Part shown: one piece after another, positions 16,890 through 25,625 of the stretch
How positions within the stretch are numbered: position 1 is the stretch's first letter
Layout: each line of letters opens with the position of its first letter
Source of the DNA: Catellatospora vulcania
GTDB lineage: Bacteria; Actinomycetota; Actinomycetes; Mycobacteriales; Micromonosporaceae
Length of the DNA stretch: 64,000 bases
Assembly (NCBI RefSeq): GCF_009720385.1
Contig: NZ_WARX01000001.1
Coordinates: 744,001-808,000, forward strand
Reading direction: 5' to 3'
The notes under the pieces: generated by a model
What the model was told of the DNA's origin: nothing
Database searches by the model: none
The model's input: only the letters and a program-made list of their open reading frames with translations
Made by a program: the position numbers and the translations under genes

Positions 16890-17831
16890 ATGCCGAAGAT
16901 TCTGGTCGAGCGTGCCATGGAACTCATGTGCGCCAACTACGTGTTCCCCGAGCGTGCCGTCCCGGCCGCCGCCGACGTGCGCCGCCGCCTGACCGAGGGG
17001 GAGTACGACGGCATGGGCGAGGCGGCGCTCGCCGACGCGCTCACCCTGCGGCTGGCCGAGCACTGCGCCGACAAGCATCTGCGGGTACGCGTCCGCGACG
17101 CGCGCCTGCACACCACCGTCGACCCCGCCGAAGCCGATGCGGTGTACCGGGAGCACCTGCGGGTCACCAACCACGGCATCGCCCGGGTGGAGCGGCTCGA
17201 CGGCAACGTCGGCTGCCTCGACCTGCGCGGAATCACGGCTGCCGGCCTGGGCGGCAGGGCGATCACCGCCGCGATGGAACTGATCTCGCAGACCGACGCG
17301 CTGATCATCGACCTGCGCCGCAACCGGGGCGGCTCGCCCGACGGCGCGATCTTCTGGACCAGCTACTTCTTCCCCGACGGGGAGACCCACCTCAACAGCA
17401 TCGAGTCCGGCGCGGGCAGCTCGCTCCGCCAGTACTGGAGCCTCGCCTACCTGCCCGGCGAGCGCTACCTCGACCGCCCCGTCTACGTGCTCACCAGCAG
17501 CGACACCTTCTCCGCCGGCGAGGAGGTCTCCTACAACCTCCAGTCCCAGGGCCGCGCCACCCTCATCGGCGAGACCACCCGTGGCGGCGCACACCCCACC
17601 GACCGTTTCCCGATCACCCCCACCCTGGAGATCACCGTCCCGGTGGCCCGCTCCATCAACCCGATCACCGGCACCAACTGGGAAGGCGTCGGCGTCGTAC
17701 CGGACATCACCGTCCCGGCCGCCGAGGCCTTCCCTGCGGCCTACCGCCTCGCGCTGGAGCACGTGCTGGCATCCTCGCCGTCTCTGCCGGTCCGCGACGA
17801 GGCCCGCGAAGCACTGACCGCACTCGACTGA
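16890..17831 (+). CDS. S41 family (tail-specific/IRBP-like) serine peptidase
   Basis: A 313-residue cytosolic protein without signal peptide or PDZ domain, resembling the retinoid-binding-protein subgroup of S41. An N-terminal helical lid (about 1-65) is followed by the core with DALIIDLRRNRGGSPD. The catalytic Ser lies in LTSSDTFSAGEE, and TRGGAHP comes after it. The Lys/Arg general base is not assigned. ATG at 16890 follows a leaderless -10 box; a GTG at 16881 overlaps that box and is unlikely. Substrates are unknown. The gene is convergent with the Nudix gene, with a 55-bp palindromic repeat in between. Confidence 0.88.
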   Translation: MPKILVERAMELMCANYVFPERAVPAAADVRRRLTEGEYDGMGEAALADALTLRLAEHCADKHLRVRVRDARLHTTVDPAEADAVYREHLRVTNHGIARVERLDGNVGCLDLRGITAAGLGGRAITAAMELISQTDALIIDLRRNRGGSPDGAIFWTSYFFPDGETHLNSIESGAGSSLRQYWSLAYLPGERYLDRPVYVLTSSDTFSAGEEVSYNLQSQGRATLIGETTRGGAHPTDRFPITPTLEITVPVARSINPITGTNWEGVGVVPDITVPAAEAFPAAYRLALEHVLASSPSLPVRDEAREALTALD

Positions 17832-17847
17832 CCCGCTTCCAAGCGTT

Positions 17848-17902
17848 GATCATGAACTTATGGCACGGGTCGGCGGCGTGTCCTGTGCACAACTTCATGA
17901 TC
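17848..17902. repeat. 55-bp palindromic repeat, copy 1 (minus orientation)
   Basis: Ends are GATCATGAA and TTCATGATC. The arms extend outward to 17839-17856 and 17894-17911 (18 bp, perfect, CCAAGCGTTGATC side). The interior matches copies at 27866, 35014 and 35108. The Nudix stop codon (CGT TGA) lies inside the right arm. It is placed between convergent genes and probably works as a bidirectional terminator. Confidence 0.85.
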
Positions 17903-18326
17903 AACGCTTGGGTGGGAGCAGGTGCCCTCGGTAGGAAGGCGAGGCCAGGAAGTCGGTCAGGGCGGGGCGGGCGTAGCCGGCCAGGTCGAGGCTCAGGATC
18001 CGGGCCGGGAGCACGAAGACCATGGCCCGGCCCTCGCCGAGGACCACGTCCGCCTGACGGGCGGTGGTGCGGCCGTGGAAGAGGTAGCCGTACAGCGGGC
18101 TTTCCGGCATCGGGCCCTCCCGGAACAGGGCCAGCTCGGCCACGCGCAGGCCGGTCTCCTCGTACAGCTCGCGGTGCGCGACCTCCAGCGGCTGCTCGCC
18201 GGGCTCAGCCACGCCGGCCGGGAAGGCCCACTGGTTCGGGAACGTCGGCGCGTGCTCGTCGCGCTCCTGCAACAGCAGCGCCCCGTCGGCGTCGACCAGC
18301 AGCACCCCGGCCACGAACTTCCGCAT
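17901..18326 (-). CDS. Nudix hydrolase
   Basis: A 141-residue protein with a complete Nudix box at about residues 38-60: GVAEPGEQPLEVAHREL followed by YEETGL, matching Gx5Ex7REUxEExGU. It should cleave a nucleoside diphosphate linked to another moiety with Mg2+ held by the Glu residues; the substrate is not predictable. A -10-like TAGGAT (minus strand, 18340-18335) lies 8 bp from the ATG. The last two codons and stop (AAG CGT TGA) fall in the palindromic repeat, so the natural C-terminus has been set by the repeat. Confidence 0.92.
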   Translation of the reverse strand: MRKFVAGVLLVDADGALLLQERDEHAPTFPNQWAFPAGVAEPGEQPLEVAHRELYEETGLRVAELALFREGPMPESPLYGYLFHGRTTARQADVVLGEGRAMVFVLPARILSLDLAGYARPALTDFLASPSYRGHLLPPKR

Positions 18327-18464
18327 GGCCGTGGATCCTAACCACGAACAGGGTCGCCGTGGTCCCGCCTATACGCCCGGATCGTCAGCGCTCACGCCGT
18401 CTCCACCTCTCCGGGCCGCTCACGGACCATCGGCGTAGCGTGTGCGCGGGTGGGGGAGGTGTGG

Positions 18465-19226
18465 ATGCGGGCAGAGGTGATCCGGACGCTGCGGGCGGCG
18501 GGCTGCGTGTTCGCCGAGGACGAGGCCGATCTGCTGATCTCGACGGCGGCCGGTCCGGACGAGCTGGACGAGATGGTCGCGCGCCGGGTCGCCGGGCTGC
18601 CGCTGGAGCACATCGTCGGCTTCGCCGAGTTCTGCGGTCGGCGCATCGCCGTGGAACCGGGCGTGTTCGTGCCGCGGCGGCGTACCGAGCTGCTGGTCGA
18701 GGAGGCCGCGCGGCTGCTCCGGCCAGGGGCCGTGGTGCTGGACCTGTGCTGCGGGTCGGGCGCGGCAGCGACCGTGCTGGCGGGGTATGGCGACTACGAG
18801 GTGCACGCCGCTGACATCGAGCCCGCCGCGGTGAGCTGCGCCCGGCGCAACCTGGAACCGCTCGGCGGCCACGTGTACGAGGGCGACCTGTACGAGCCCC
18901 TGCCGGACTCCCTGCGCGGCCGCGTGGACGTGCTCGTGGTGAACGTGCCGTACGTGCCGACGGACGCGATCGCGCTGATGCCGCCGGAGGCGCGGCTGCA
19001 TGAGCCCACGGTGGCCCTGGACGGCGGACCCGACGGGCTGGACATCGCCCGCCGGGTACTGCGCGGCTCGGGAGACTGGCTCGCTCCGCAGAGCATGCTC
19101 CTGCTGGAAACCAGTGACGAGCAGGCGGACGCGGCAAGCGCCCTGTTCGTCGCCGAGGGGCTGAGCCCCCTCCTGTCCCGCTGTGACGACCGTGGCGCGG
19201 TCGTGGTCGTCGGCGAGCGGGCCTGA
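18465..19226 (+). CDS. Putative protein N5-glutamine methyltransferase (HemK/PrmC-like)
   Basis: A 253-residue SAM-dependent methyltransferase. An N-terminal helical domain (about 1-70) contains GLPLEHIVGFAEFCGRRI. The Rossmann core follows with VLDLCCGSGAAA (SAM loop), ADIEPAAVSCARRN and the catalytic N-[IVP]-P-Y motif as NVPYVP. This matches PrmC-like enzymes that methylate Gln in release factors, but the Val in NVPY and the general divergence mark it as the actinobacterial paralogue family rather than the housekeeping PrmC. ATG at 18465 is chosen for the GGGGGAGG 5 bp upstream. Stands alone. Confidence 0.85.
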   Translation: MRAEVIRTLRAAGCVFAEDEADLLISTAAGPDELDEMVARRVAGLPLEHIVGFAEFCGRRIAVEPGVFVPRRRTELLVEEAARLLRPGAVVLDLCCGSGAAATVLAGYGDYEVHAADIEPAAVSCARRNLEPLGGHVYEGDLYEPLPDSLRGRVDVLVVNVPYVPTDAIALMPPEARLHEPTVALDGGPDGLDIARRVLRGSGDWLAPQSMLLLETSDEQADAASALFVAEGLSPLLSRCDDRGAVVVVGERA

Positions 19227-19373
19227 CCGTTTCCCACGACTCACCAAGCGTCCGCACAGGTATCGCGTTCCCGCTTGGCCGACACCGAAGCGCTGCCATG
19301 CCGACGTCAGAGATCGTCGCCGCTGCCCGTGCGGACACCCGGATGCGTGACGGCGTGGCGGAGACCGGCCTGA

Positions 19374-19865
19374 TCAGCCCTTCTCGTCACGGACATCTCG
19401 TCCCTGCTCGGCAAATGCCTTGAAGTCCTGCATGTGCTGTTGCGACTGCTTGCGGAAGGCGCCAGGCATCAGTAATCCCACCAGCCGCATCAGCAAGCCG
19501 CTGAACCGGTACTCGTTCTCGCTCTGCCAGAGCGTCGTCCCGGGTCCCGCTTCGGTCAGCCGTTCGCGGGCGGCGTTCCACATGCCGTCGGCGACGATCT
19601 CACGTTCGTACCGAACGACGCTTCCCTCCGGTATCCCGTGCAGATCCACCGGTTCGCGGCGGGTGATGGTCTCGGTGGCCTCGATCTTCTGGTCGCCCAT
19701 CTGCATGACGACTCGCGAGATGGTGCCGACCTGCCCGTGCGTCCCGCTGACCGGCTCGTGCAGCACCAGGCCTCGCAGCCACTTGGGCAGCTGGGCCGGG
19801 TCTGCCAGCAACTGGGCCACCCTCTCCAGCGGCAGGGCGATCTCCACCGAGACGGTGTACTTCAT
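19374..19865 (-). CDS. SRPBCC family protein (polyketide cyclase/START-like)
   Basis: A 163-residue protein with the helix-grip start MKYTVSVEIALPLERVAQLLADP, and FSGLLMRLVG...MQDFKAFAEQ at the end forming the long C-terminal helix. Such proteins bind hydrophobic ligands; no catalytic residue can be named. It is isolated between intergenic regions of about 150 and 270 bp, with no biosynthetic genes nearby, so a role in general lipid or stress physiology is as likely as in secondary metabolism. Confidence 0.85.
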   Translation of the reverse strand: MKYTVSVEIALPLERVAQLLADPAQLPKWLRGLVLHEPVSGTHGQVGTISRVVMQMGDQKIEATETITRREPVDLHGIPEGSVVRYEREIVADGMWNAARERLTEAGPGTTLWQSENEYRFSGLLMRLVGLLMPGAFRKQSQQHMQDFKAFAEQGRDVRDEKG

Positions 19866-20124
19866 AGCGGAACGCTCCAGGGTTTCGAGTGAACGAGGGC
19901 ACGTTAGCAGCGCCTCCGGCCCTGGTCAGTGGCCGGCAGGTACGGCAGCGCCCTGAACCAGGCCGTGTGGAGTCCGCCTCCACGCGCTTTCTGCCGCGGC
20001 GACCTCTGGCGAGATCCACGAGACACGGCCCCACGGGCCTACAGACGACACAGCCGCCTGTCGCGCGAGTGATGCAGATTTGTGGAAGCGCTCACCGGTG
20101 GACTCAAGTCTTGCGCGGCACAGG

Positions 20125-20130
20125 TACCGT
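20125..20130 (+). promoter_or_regulatory. Leaderless -10 box (TACCGT) of the DUF6412 gene
   Basis: TACCGT ends 6 bp before the GTG at 20137; TTGCGC at about 20111 may be part of the upstream element. Confidence 0.5.
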
Positions 20131-20136
20131 TGCCGC

Positions 20137-20439
20137 GTGCCGTTCGCCGCTGCCTCCAGCTGGGCCTTGACCCTGTGGGTGGCCGTGCTGTGCACCGGCG
20201 CGGCAGCCGATCAGCCGAGCCTCGGCAGCGTGCTCGCCGGTGCGGCGGCCCTGCTGCTCGTCACCGCCCTGGCCGTCGCCGCGGCTCACGCCGTCGGCCG
20301 CCGCCCCTCCGCCCGGACCGCCCTCGACCTCGCGCTGCGCGAGCTGTCCAAGCGCACGGGCGTGCTGCGCCAGCGTGATCCCGACGCGGCGGGCCGCCCC
20401 CGCCCCCGAGCACCCGGACTCATCCCTCTGGCCTGCTGA
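20137..20439 (+). CDS. DUF6412 family small membrane protein
   Basis: A 100-residue protein with two hydrophobic helices (about 5-22 and 28-50) and the conserved tail LRQRDPDAAGRPRPRAPG, which I recognise from small proteins encoded just upstream of YidC paralogues in actinomycetes. The frame is open further upstream, but the GTG at 20137 directly follows a leaderless -10 box and begins the conserved part. It lies 100 bp ahead of the YidC gene and is probably co-transcribed. Function unknown; perhaps a partner of the insertase. Confidence 0.75.
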   Translation: MPFAAASSWALTLWVAVLCTGAAADQPSLGSVLAGAAALLLVTALAVAAAHAVGRRPSARTALDLALRELSKRTGVLRQRDPDAAGRPRPRAPGLIPLAC

Positions 20440-20539
20440 CCCGGCGTATCCGGGCGCGGGCCACACGGTCCCCGTCCATGCCCGCCGGTCGATCTGACGT
20501 CCCGGCCGGGCAGCCGTACCCGCAGAGGGGTTCTCTTCC

Positions 20540-21277
20540 ATGTTCGATTCGCTGTTCCATGCTGCCCACACCGCTGTCATCCACCTGTCCACCGTGCTCG
20601 CCCCGGTCGGCGGCGCGGCCGCGGCCGTCGTCGCCGTCACCATGCTGGTCCGGCTGCTGCTGCACCCGCTGACCCGGGCCGCCGTACGCGGCGAGCGGGC
20701 CCGCGCCGCGCTCGCCCCGCAGCTGGCCGCCCTGCGCAAGAAGCACGGCAAGGACACCGCGGCCCTCGCCCAGGCCATGACCGACCTGCACCGCGAGGCG
20801 GGCGTGTCGCCGCTGGCCGGCTTCCTGCCGATGCTGCTCCAGATCCCGGTCTTCATCCTGCTGTACCAGCTGTTCGCCTACTCCACGGTCGCCGGGCAGG
20901 CGAACACCCTGCTGGACAGCACGCTGTTCGGGGTGCCGCTGAGCGCGCACCTGCTGGTCCCGGCGGCCGCGTGGCTGCCGCATCTGGCCGTGTTCGGCGC
21001 GGTGGTGGCGGTGCTGACGGCGCTGGCGTGGGCCTCGTCACAGCGGGCGGTCCGGCTGGCGGCGTTGCAGGAGACGCCGCCGACGGGCCTGCTGGCGACG
21101 CTGCCGCGGGTGCTGCCGTACGCCATCCTGATCAGTGCCGTGGTGTTGCCGCTGGCAGCGGTGCTCTACCTGGCCACGTCGACGGCGTGGACGGTCGCCG
21201 AGAACGCGTTGCTGCGTCGCGGCTATCCGGCCCGCGCCGCGGCCGTGACTCCGGCGAGCGGCGCGGCTACCGCGTGA
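20540..21277 (+). CDS. YidC/Oxa1 family membrane protein insertase paralogue
   Basis: A 245-residue protein with the Oxa1/YidC core: a first transmembrane helix around 20-45, then the cytosolic hairpin APQLAALRKKHGKDTAALAQAM. The signature PLAGFLPMLLQIPVFILLYQLF and three more hydrophobic helices follow. The conserved Arg of the hydrophilic groove corresponds to Arg38 (MLVRLLLHP). Length and lack of a periplasmic domain fit a Gram-positive YidC. Because the housekeeping yidC normally lies with rpmH/rnpA near oriC, this is most likely a second copy. Its pairing with DUF6412 is a known actinomycete arrangement. Confidence 0.9.
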   Translation: MFDSLFHAAHTAVIHLSTVLAPVGGAAAAVVAVTMLVRLLLHPLTRAAVRGERARAALAPQLAALRKKHGKDTAALAQAMTDLHREAGVSPLAGFLPMLLQIPVFILLYQLFAYSTVAGQANTLLDSTLFGVPLSAHLLVPAAAWLPHLAVFGAVVAVLTALAWASSQRAVRLAALQETPPTGLLATLPRVLPYAILISAVVLPLAAVLYLATSTAWTVAENALLRRGYPARAAAVTPASGAATA

Positions 21278-21318
21278 CGTCAGTCGGACAGCCGATCGCG
21301 ATCACCGGGGCCGCTCGG

Positions 21319-21324
21319 TAGCGT
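21319..21324 (+). promoter_or_regulatory. Leaderless -10 box (TAGCGT) of the AbfB-domain gene
   Basis: TAGCGT ends 6 bp before GTG 21331. Confidence 0.45.
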
Positions 21325-21330
21325 CCTGGC

Positions 21331-22176
21331 GTGACCAAGCATCGGCTGAACGAGGACGACGCGACCACGATCCTGCCCAAGTTGAGCCTGCCGGCGACCG
21401 TCGAGGAGCTGGCGGCGCAGGAGCGGGAGCCGGCGGCCAGGCGGTCCCGGCGGCCGGTCGTGATCGTCGCCGCGGTCACGGCCGTGCTCACCACCGCGGC
21501 GACCGGCTGGGCCCTGACCCAACCCGCGGACCAGCCGGTATCGCCGCCGGCCGCGCTGCCGACCGCGGGGTCGCGCGGCTACGTCGACGGGTTCGGCGCG
21601 GTCAGCGAGTCGGCGCAGCCGCCGTCGCGGTCGCTGCCGCGCGGCCCGGGAGCAGGGCCGTCGGCACGGCCGTCGGCGGCGGGCTCGTCCTCCGGCGCGC
21701 CCACGTCGCCCGGCCAGTCGCTGGCCCCGTCGGCGCTGGTCGCGGGCAGCCAGCGTTCGCTGCGCGCGGCCGACCGCCCGGACCGGTTCGTCCGGCAGAG
21801 CAGCGGCCTGGCCTCGCTCGTCAGCGTCACCTTGGAAAGCCCTGGCGGGGTGCGGCAGGCGGCCACGTTCACGGTCGTGGCGGGGCTGGCCGACAAGAAC
21901 TGCTTCTCCTTCGTCGGCGTCGACGGCGGCTACCTGCGGCACCGCGACTGGCGGATCCGGCACGAGCAGAGCAACGGCTCGCAGCTGTTCCGGGAGGACG
22001 CGACGTTCTGCGTGCGGGCGGGCACGGTGCCGGGGGCCGTGTACCTGGAGTCGTACAACTACCGCGGCTACTACGTCCACCTGCGCGGCGACGAGCTGTG
22101 GATCGACCGGTGGCGGGACCGGGACGCCGTCTTCGACCGCGAGTGTGCCTTCGCGGTCAGCGCACCCTGGGGCTGA
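21331..22176 (+). CDS. Membrane-anchored AbfB (CBM42-like) domain protein
   Basis: A 281-residue protein. Residues 1-45 are cytosolic and Arg-rich at the end, followed by one transmembrane helix (about 48-65) and a Pro/Ser/Gly-rich linker to about 140. An AbfB beta-trefoil domain then extends to the C-terminus, containing SLRAADRPDRFVR, FSFVGVDGGYLRHRDWRI and ESYNYRGYYVHLRGDELWI. AbfB domains bind arabinofuranose side chains of arabinoxylan. No catalytic domain is attached, so it is probably a surface binding or sensing protein. Type II orientation puts the lectin-like domain outside. Confidence 0.85.
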   Translation: MTKHRLNEDDATTILPKLSLPATVEELAAQEREPAARRSRRPVVIVAAVTAVLTTAATGWALTQPADQPVSPPAALPTAGSRGYVDGFGAVSESAQPPSRSLPRGPGAGPSARPSAAGSSSGAPTSPGQSLAPSALVAGSQRSLRAADRPDRFVRQSSGLASLVSVTLESPGGVRQAATFTVVAGLADKNCFSFVGVDGGYLRHRDWRIRHEQSNGSQLFREDATFCVRAGTVPGAVYLESYNYRGYYVHLRGDELWIDRWRDRDAVFDRECAFAVSAPWG

Positions 22177-22644
22177 CCTGCAATTTGCATGGTCGGCGGC
22201 CATCCGTAGGTATTCACGGTTACTTGCGTATGGGTACCTAGCGCTCTACGGATTGTCGCCTCGCGCGCACTCCGCGATCGTTGTACGCATGGGTGGACCA
22301 CCTGGGAACCGCCGAGCGACTCCCCAGCGGCACGTGACTTCGTCTCCGTGCCGCTGGGTGGATTCGCACCCCCGTCGGGGGTTCCCGAACGGTTTTTCGG
22401 TAACGGCCGGTCACCGCCGGTCGGAACCAGTGCGCTCGCTGAGCGGTGTGGCAGGGAGATGCGTCGTCATCCAGAGCTGACGGCGTACGACCCTGAGGTG
22501 AGGGAGCGGCCGATCGTCGCTCCCTCACCACCAGCACGAACAACAGGCTCGATCCACCGTCGTAGGTCTGTGCCAGGGCCGCCGACGGGGCCTGGGGAGG
22601 AGGTGGCCTCCGGTGCCGGCAACGGTTCCGGAGGCCGCTCACAT
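22177..22644. other. 468-bp intergenic region with hairpins
   Basis: The space between convergent genes holds no supported coding frame. It contains a perfect 12-bp stem at 22323-22334/22347-22358 (CCCAGCGGCACG), a tight CCCCCG/CGGGGG stem near 22370-22383, and a second perfect 12-bp stem at 22497-22508/22518-22529. The first 80 bases are less GC-rich. Confidence 0.5.
22497..22529. terminator. Hairpin 3' of the second LAL gene
   Basis: GGTGAGGGAGCG and CGCTCCCTCACC form a perfect 12-bp stem with a 9-base loop, about 115 bp beyond the minus-strand stop at 22645. No T tract. Confidence 0.5.
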
Positions 22645-25509
22645 TCACCCGGGCAGGTCCAGTTCCACCCCGGCCAGCTCGGCTCGGGAGTGGACGCCCA
22701 GTTTGTGCAGCGAGCGGGCCACGTGCTGTTCGACCGTACGCGGGGACAGGAACAGCATCTGGGCGATCTCGCGGTTGGTGCGCCCCTGCGCGGCCAGCTG
22801 GGCCACCTCGCGCTCCCGTGGGGTGAGGCCGCCGCCGTAGCCCGGCCGCCCGCCCCGTGCCACCACCCCGTGCTCGCGCAGCGTGTGCTGGCAGCGGGCG
22901 GCGTCCCAGCCCGCGCCCAGTGCCGTGAACGCGGTTCCCGCCGCGGCCAGCAGGGCCAGCGCGTCGGTGTCGCCCGGTCGCAGGGCCAGCTCGCTGCGGG
23001 CGCGTCCCTCGTCGGCCTGCGCCGTCTCGTACGGGCGCGGCTGCGCCGCGAAGGCCTTCGCGGCCCCGGCGAAGTGGGCGACGGCCTCGGCGTGCTGGTC
23101 CTCGGCGGCCAGCAGGTGCCCCCGGCACAGTTCCAGCGCCGCCTCGGCCAGCGGCGACTCCAGCCCGCGCATGCCCTCGGCGAACTCCTCGGCCAGGCTG
23201 CGGGCCTCACCCGTCAGCCCCGCCTGGCCCAGCGCCTGCACCGCGTACGGAGCCAGTTCGGCGGCCCAGTTCCAGATGCCCTTGGCCCGTACCCGCGCCA
23301 CGGCACGGCGGCTCTCGGCGACGGCCTCGTCGAGCTGCCCCCGGGCTGCCAGCACCCGGATGTACGCCCCGGAAGCCGCGGCCACCACCGGCACGGTGCT
23401 CGTGTGCGGCGCGGCGACGCCCGCGGCGGCCAATGAGGACTCGGCGGTGTCCCAGTCGCCGCGCGCCATCGCCACCTGACCGGTCACCAGGTGGCCCTCG
23501 ACCTCCGTGGTGGGGCCGTCCGGCCCGGTGAACTCGGCGGCCCGGTCGGCCAGGCCCGGCCAGCGGCCCATCGCCCAGTCCAGGCGCAGCATGGTGCAGC
23601 GGGCCGTGGTGGAGGTGACCGAGGCGCCGACCTGCTCGGCGAGCGCGGTGGCCTGGCGCAGGAAGTCCTCGGCGGCGCGGTGGCGGCCCAGCAGGATCGT
23701 CGCGTCGGCGAGGTTCTGCAGGCCGCGGGCGACCTGCTGGCGTACGGCCAGGTTCGGGCCGCCCTCGGTGGTGAGCCGCTGCGCCGACGTCCAGGCCGCC
23801 GGATCGCCGCAGTTCATCAGCAGGGTGGCCCGGTTGGCCAGCACGGCCATCTTGATGGCGGCGTCGTCGCAGGCGGCGGCGGCCTCCTCGGCGCGTTCGA
23901 GCCAGCCAAGGTCGTGGCGGAACGAGGAGAAGTGCAGCACCGGCCAGGAGAGCACGGCCATGGCGCGGGCCGCCAGCGCGGGGCGCTCGTGCAGCTCGTC
24001 GACGGCCTTCTCGACCTCGGCCGCGCCCTCGACGTACTCGCCGGCCTGGTTCATCAGCACCAGGCCCAGCTTGAGCCGCAGCTCGCCGCGGGCGGCGACG
24101 GGCAGCCGGTCGTCGGCGATGATGCGGCGCAGCAGGGCGACGGTCTGGTCCGAGCGGCGGCCGACCTCGGCGGTCTGCGCGAGCCGGATGGTCAGCCGGG
24201 TGCGCACGTTGCGGGGCACGGTCTGGTCGGCCAGCACCTCTTCGAGGGTGGCGATCGCGGCCTCGTTGTCGCCGTCGGCGATGTAGCGCTCGGCGGCCTG
24301 TTCGGCGTGGCGCATCCAGGCCTTGTGCTGGCCCGAACGGCGGTGGTGGTGGGCCAGCCGGGCCAGTTGCGGGGCCGCGTCGCCGTGGGCCAGCGCGGCC
24401 GCGGCCCGGCTGTGCAGCTCGCGCCGCCACGGGCCGGGCATCACCTCGTACACGGCGCGGGCGGCCAGCGGGATGCGGTAGCCGTAGCGACCGTCCTCGG
24501 CCTCGGCCAGCACCGCCCCGGTCAGCACCTCGACGAGGGCGTCGCGGCCCTCGCCGGCGTCCATCCCGGACACCTCGGCGAGCAGCTCCTCGCCGACGGG
24601 CTCGTCGAGCACGGCGGCGGCCTCGGCGATGCGCCGGCCGGCCGCGGACAGCGCGGCGACGCGGGCGTTGGTCAGCTCGCGCAGCCGGGCAGGTGGCGCG
24701 AAGCGGCCGCCGCCGAAGCCGTCGGGGTCCTCGCTGGGCACGCGCAGCTGTTCGAGCACGTCCTCGATGACGCGGGGCACGCCGCCGGTGGCCGCGGTGA
24801 GCCGGGCGGTGAAGTCGGCCGGGGGGTCCTGCCGCCGGACCTGGCGCACCAGCTGGCGTACCTGCTCGGCCTGCAGCGGGTGCACGCGTACCGTGGCCGA
24901 GCGCATCTGCGGCGCGTACGCGGCCGCGACGCCGAGCGGCAGCCCCGACACGGCCAGCTCCTCGGGCCGGTAGGACAGGACCAGGCAGGCTTCGGGCAGC
25001 GGCGCGGACAGCAGCAGCGACAGCAGGTCACGCGAGTCGGGGTCGATCCACTGCAGATCCTCGACGACCAGCGTGACCCGGCCCAGGGAGCCCAGCAGCG
25101 CGCGTACGGCGCGCAGCATCCGGTGGCGATCCTCGGCGGGGTCGGCCAGGCCCGGCAGGTCCGGCGGCATCCGGTCGGCCAGTTCGGGCAGCAGCGGGCG
25201 CAGCGCACCGAGCAGGGGGTTCAACGTGGACGCCGGGGGCAGGTGCGGCTCGGCGCCCAGCAGCAGTCCGGTCGCGGCGGCCAGCGGCAGCGGCGGCCGG
25301 ATGGGCGGGCAGGCGGCGGCCAGCACCGTCCCCGCGGCCTGCCGGCGCCACTCGTTGATCAGCCTGGTCTTGCCGCTGCCCGCCTCGCCCGCGACGAACA
25401 GCACCGCGGGTGGGCCGGCCACGGCGTGGAGGAAGCGTTGCAGAGTCTCGGTGCGCCCGACGAAGGCGCGGTCTGTCTGCACGACCGTATCTTCGCCGTT
25501 GTCGGGCAT
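22645..25509 (-). CDS. LAL-type LuxR family transcriptional regulator with AAA ATPase (second copy)
   Basis: A 954-residue regulator of the same architecture as the one at 2241-5051, only distantly similar to it. Walker [10 protein letters not shown] is at 41-49, a Walker B region ([19 protein letters not shown]) at about 150-168, and long TPR-like helices follow. A C-terminal LuxR helix-turn-helix ([33 protein letters not shown]) ends 15-20 residues before the stop. ATG 25509 is chosen over a TTG nine bases upstream. It is divergent from the phosphatase-fusion gene with about 115 bp between them, so it may control that gene; this is inference from layout. Confidence 0.93.
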   Translation of the reverse strand: MPDNGEDTVVQTDRAFVGRTETLQRFLHAVAGPPAVLFVAGEAGSGKTRLINEWRRQAAGTVLAAACPPIRPPLPLAAATGLLLGAEPHLPPASTLNPLLGALRPLLPELADRMPPDLPGLADPAEDRHRMLRAVRALLGSLGRVTLVVEDLQWIDPDSRDLLSLLLSAPLPEACLVLSYRPEELAVSGLPLGVAAAYAPQMRSATVRVHPLQAEQVRQLVRQVRRQDPPADFTARLTAATGGVPRVIEDVLEQLRVPSEDPDGFGGGRFAPPARLRELTNARVAALSAAGRRIAEAAAVLDEPVGEELLAEVSGMDAGEGRDALVEVLTGAVLAEAEDGRYGYRIPLAARAVYEVMPGPWRRELHSRAAAALAHGDAAPQLARLAHHHRRSGQHKAWMRHAEQAAERYIADGDNEAAIATLEEVLADQTVPRNVRTRLTIRLAQTAEVGRRSDQTVALLRRIIADDRLPVAARGELRLKLGLVLMNQAGEYVEGAAEVEKAVDELHERPALAARAMAVLSWPVLHFSSFRHDLGWLERAEEAAAACDDAAIKMAVLANRATLLMNCGDPAAWTSAQRLTTEGGPNLAVRQQVARGLQNLADATILLGRHRAAEDFLRQATALAEQVGASVTSTTARCTMLRLDWAMGRWPGLADRAAEFTGPDGPTTEVEGHLVTGQVAMARGDWDTAESSLAAAGVAAPHTSTVPVVAAASGAYIRVLAARGQLDEAVAESRRAVARVRAKGIWNWAAELAPYAVQALGQAGLTGEARSLAEEFAEGMRGLESPLAEAALELCRGHLLAAEDQHAEAVAHFAGAAKAFAAQPRPYETAQADEGRARSELALRPGDTDALALLAAAGTAFTALGAGWDAARCQHTLREHGVVARGGRPGYGGGLTPREREVAQLAAQGRTNREIAQMLFLSPRTVEQHVARSLHKLGVHSRAELAGVELDLPG

Positions 25510-25625
25510 CGACGCCAAGTCGTCCCGAGCCGTGACCGGAACACCCGGTCGTCCGGCCGCCCGGTCGGGCGAACCGTGGCGAGCACGGCGTGGGTAGTGT
25601 TGCGGCGCAGGACAGAGGAGGGTGG

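Noticed and set aside
14841-17762. A 973-codon open frame on the minus strand across the LysM and S41 genes.
   Set aside because: It is antisense to two genes with clear domains; its composition is repetitive Gly/Arg/Ala/Val from GC skew and it has no recognisable domain.
22340-22405. A stretch reading GGGGGTGCGAATCCACCC on the minus strand resembles a tRNA T-arm.
   Set aside because: The loop is one base short, no acceptor or anticodon arms pair around it, and no CCA end or discriminator fits. It is better explained as part of the hairpins in that gap.
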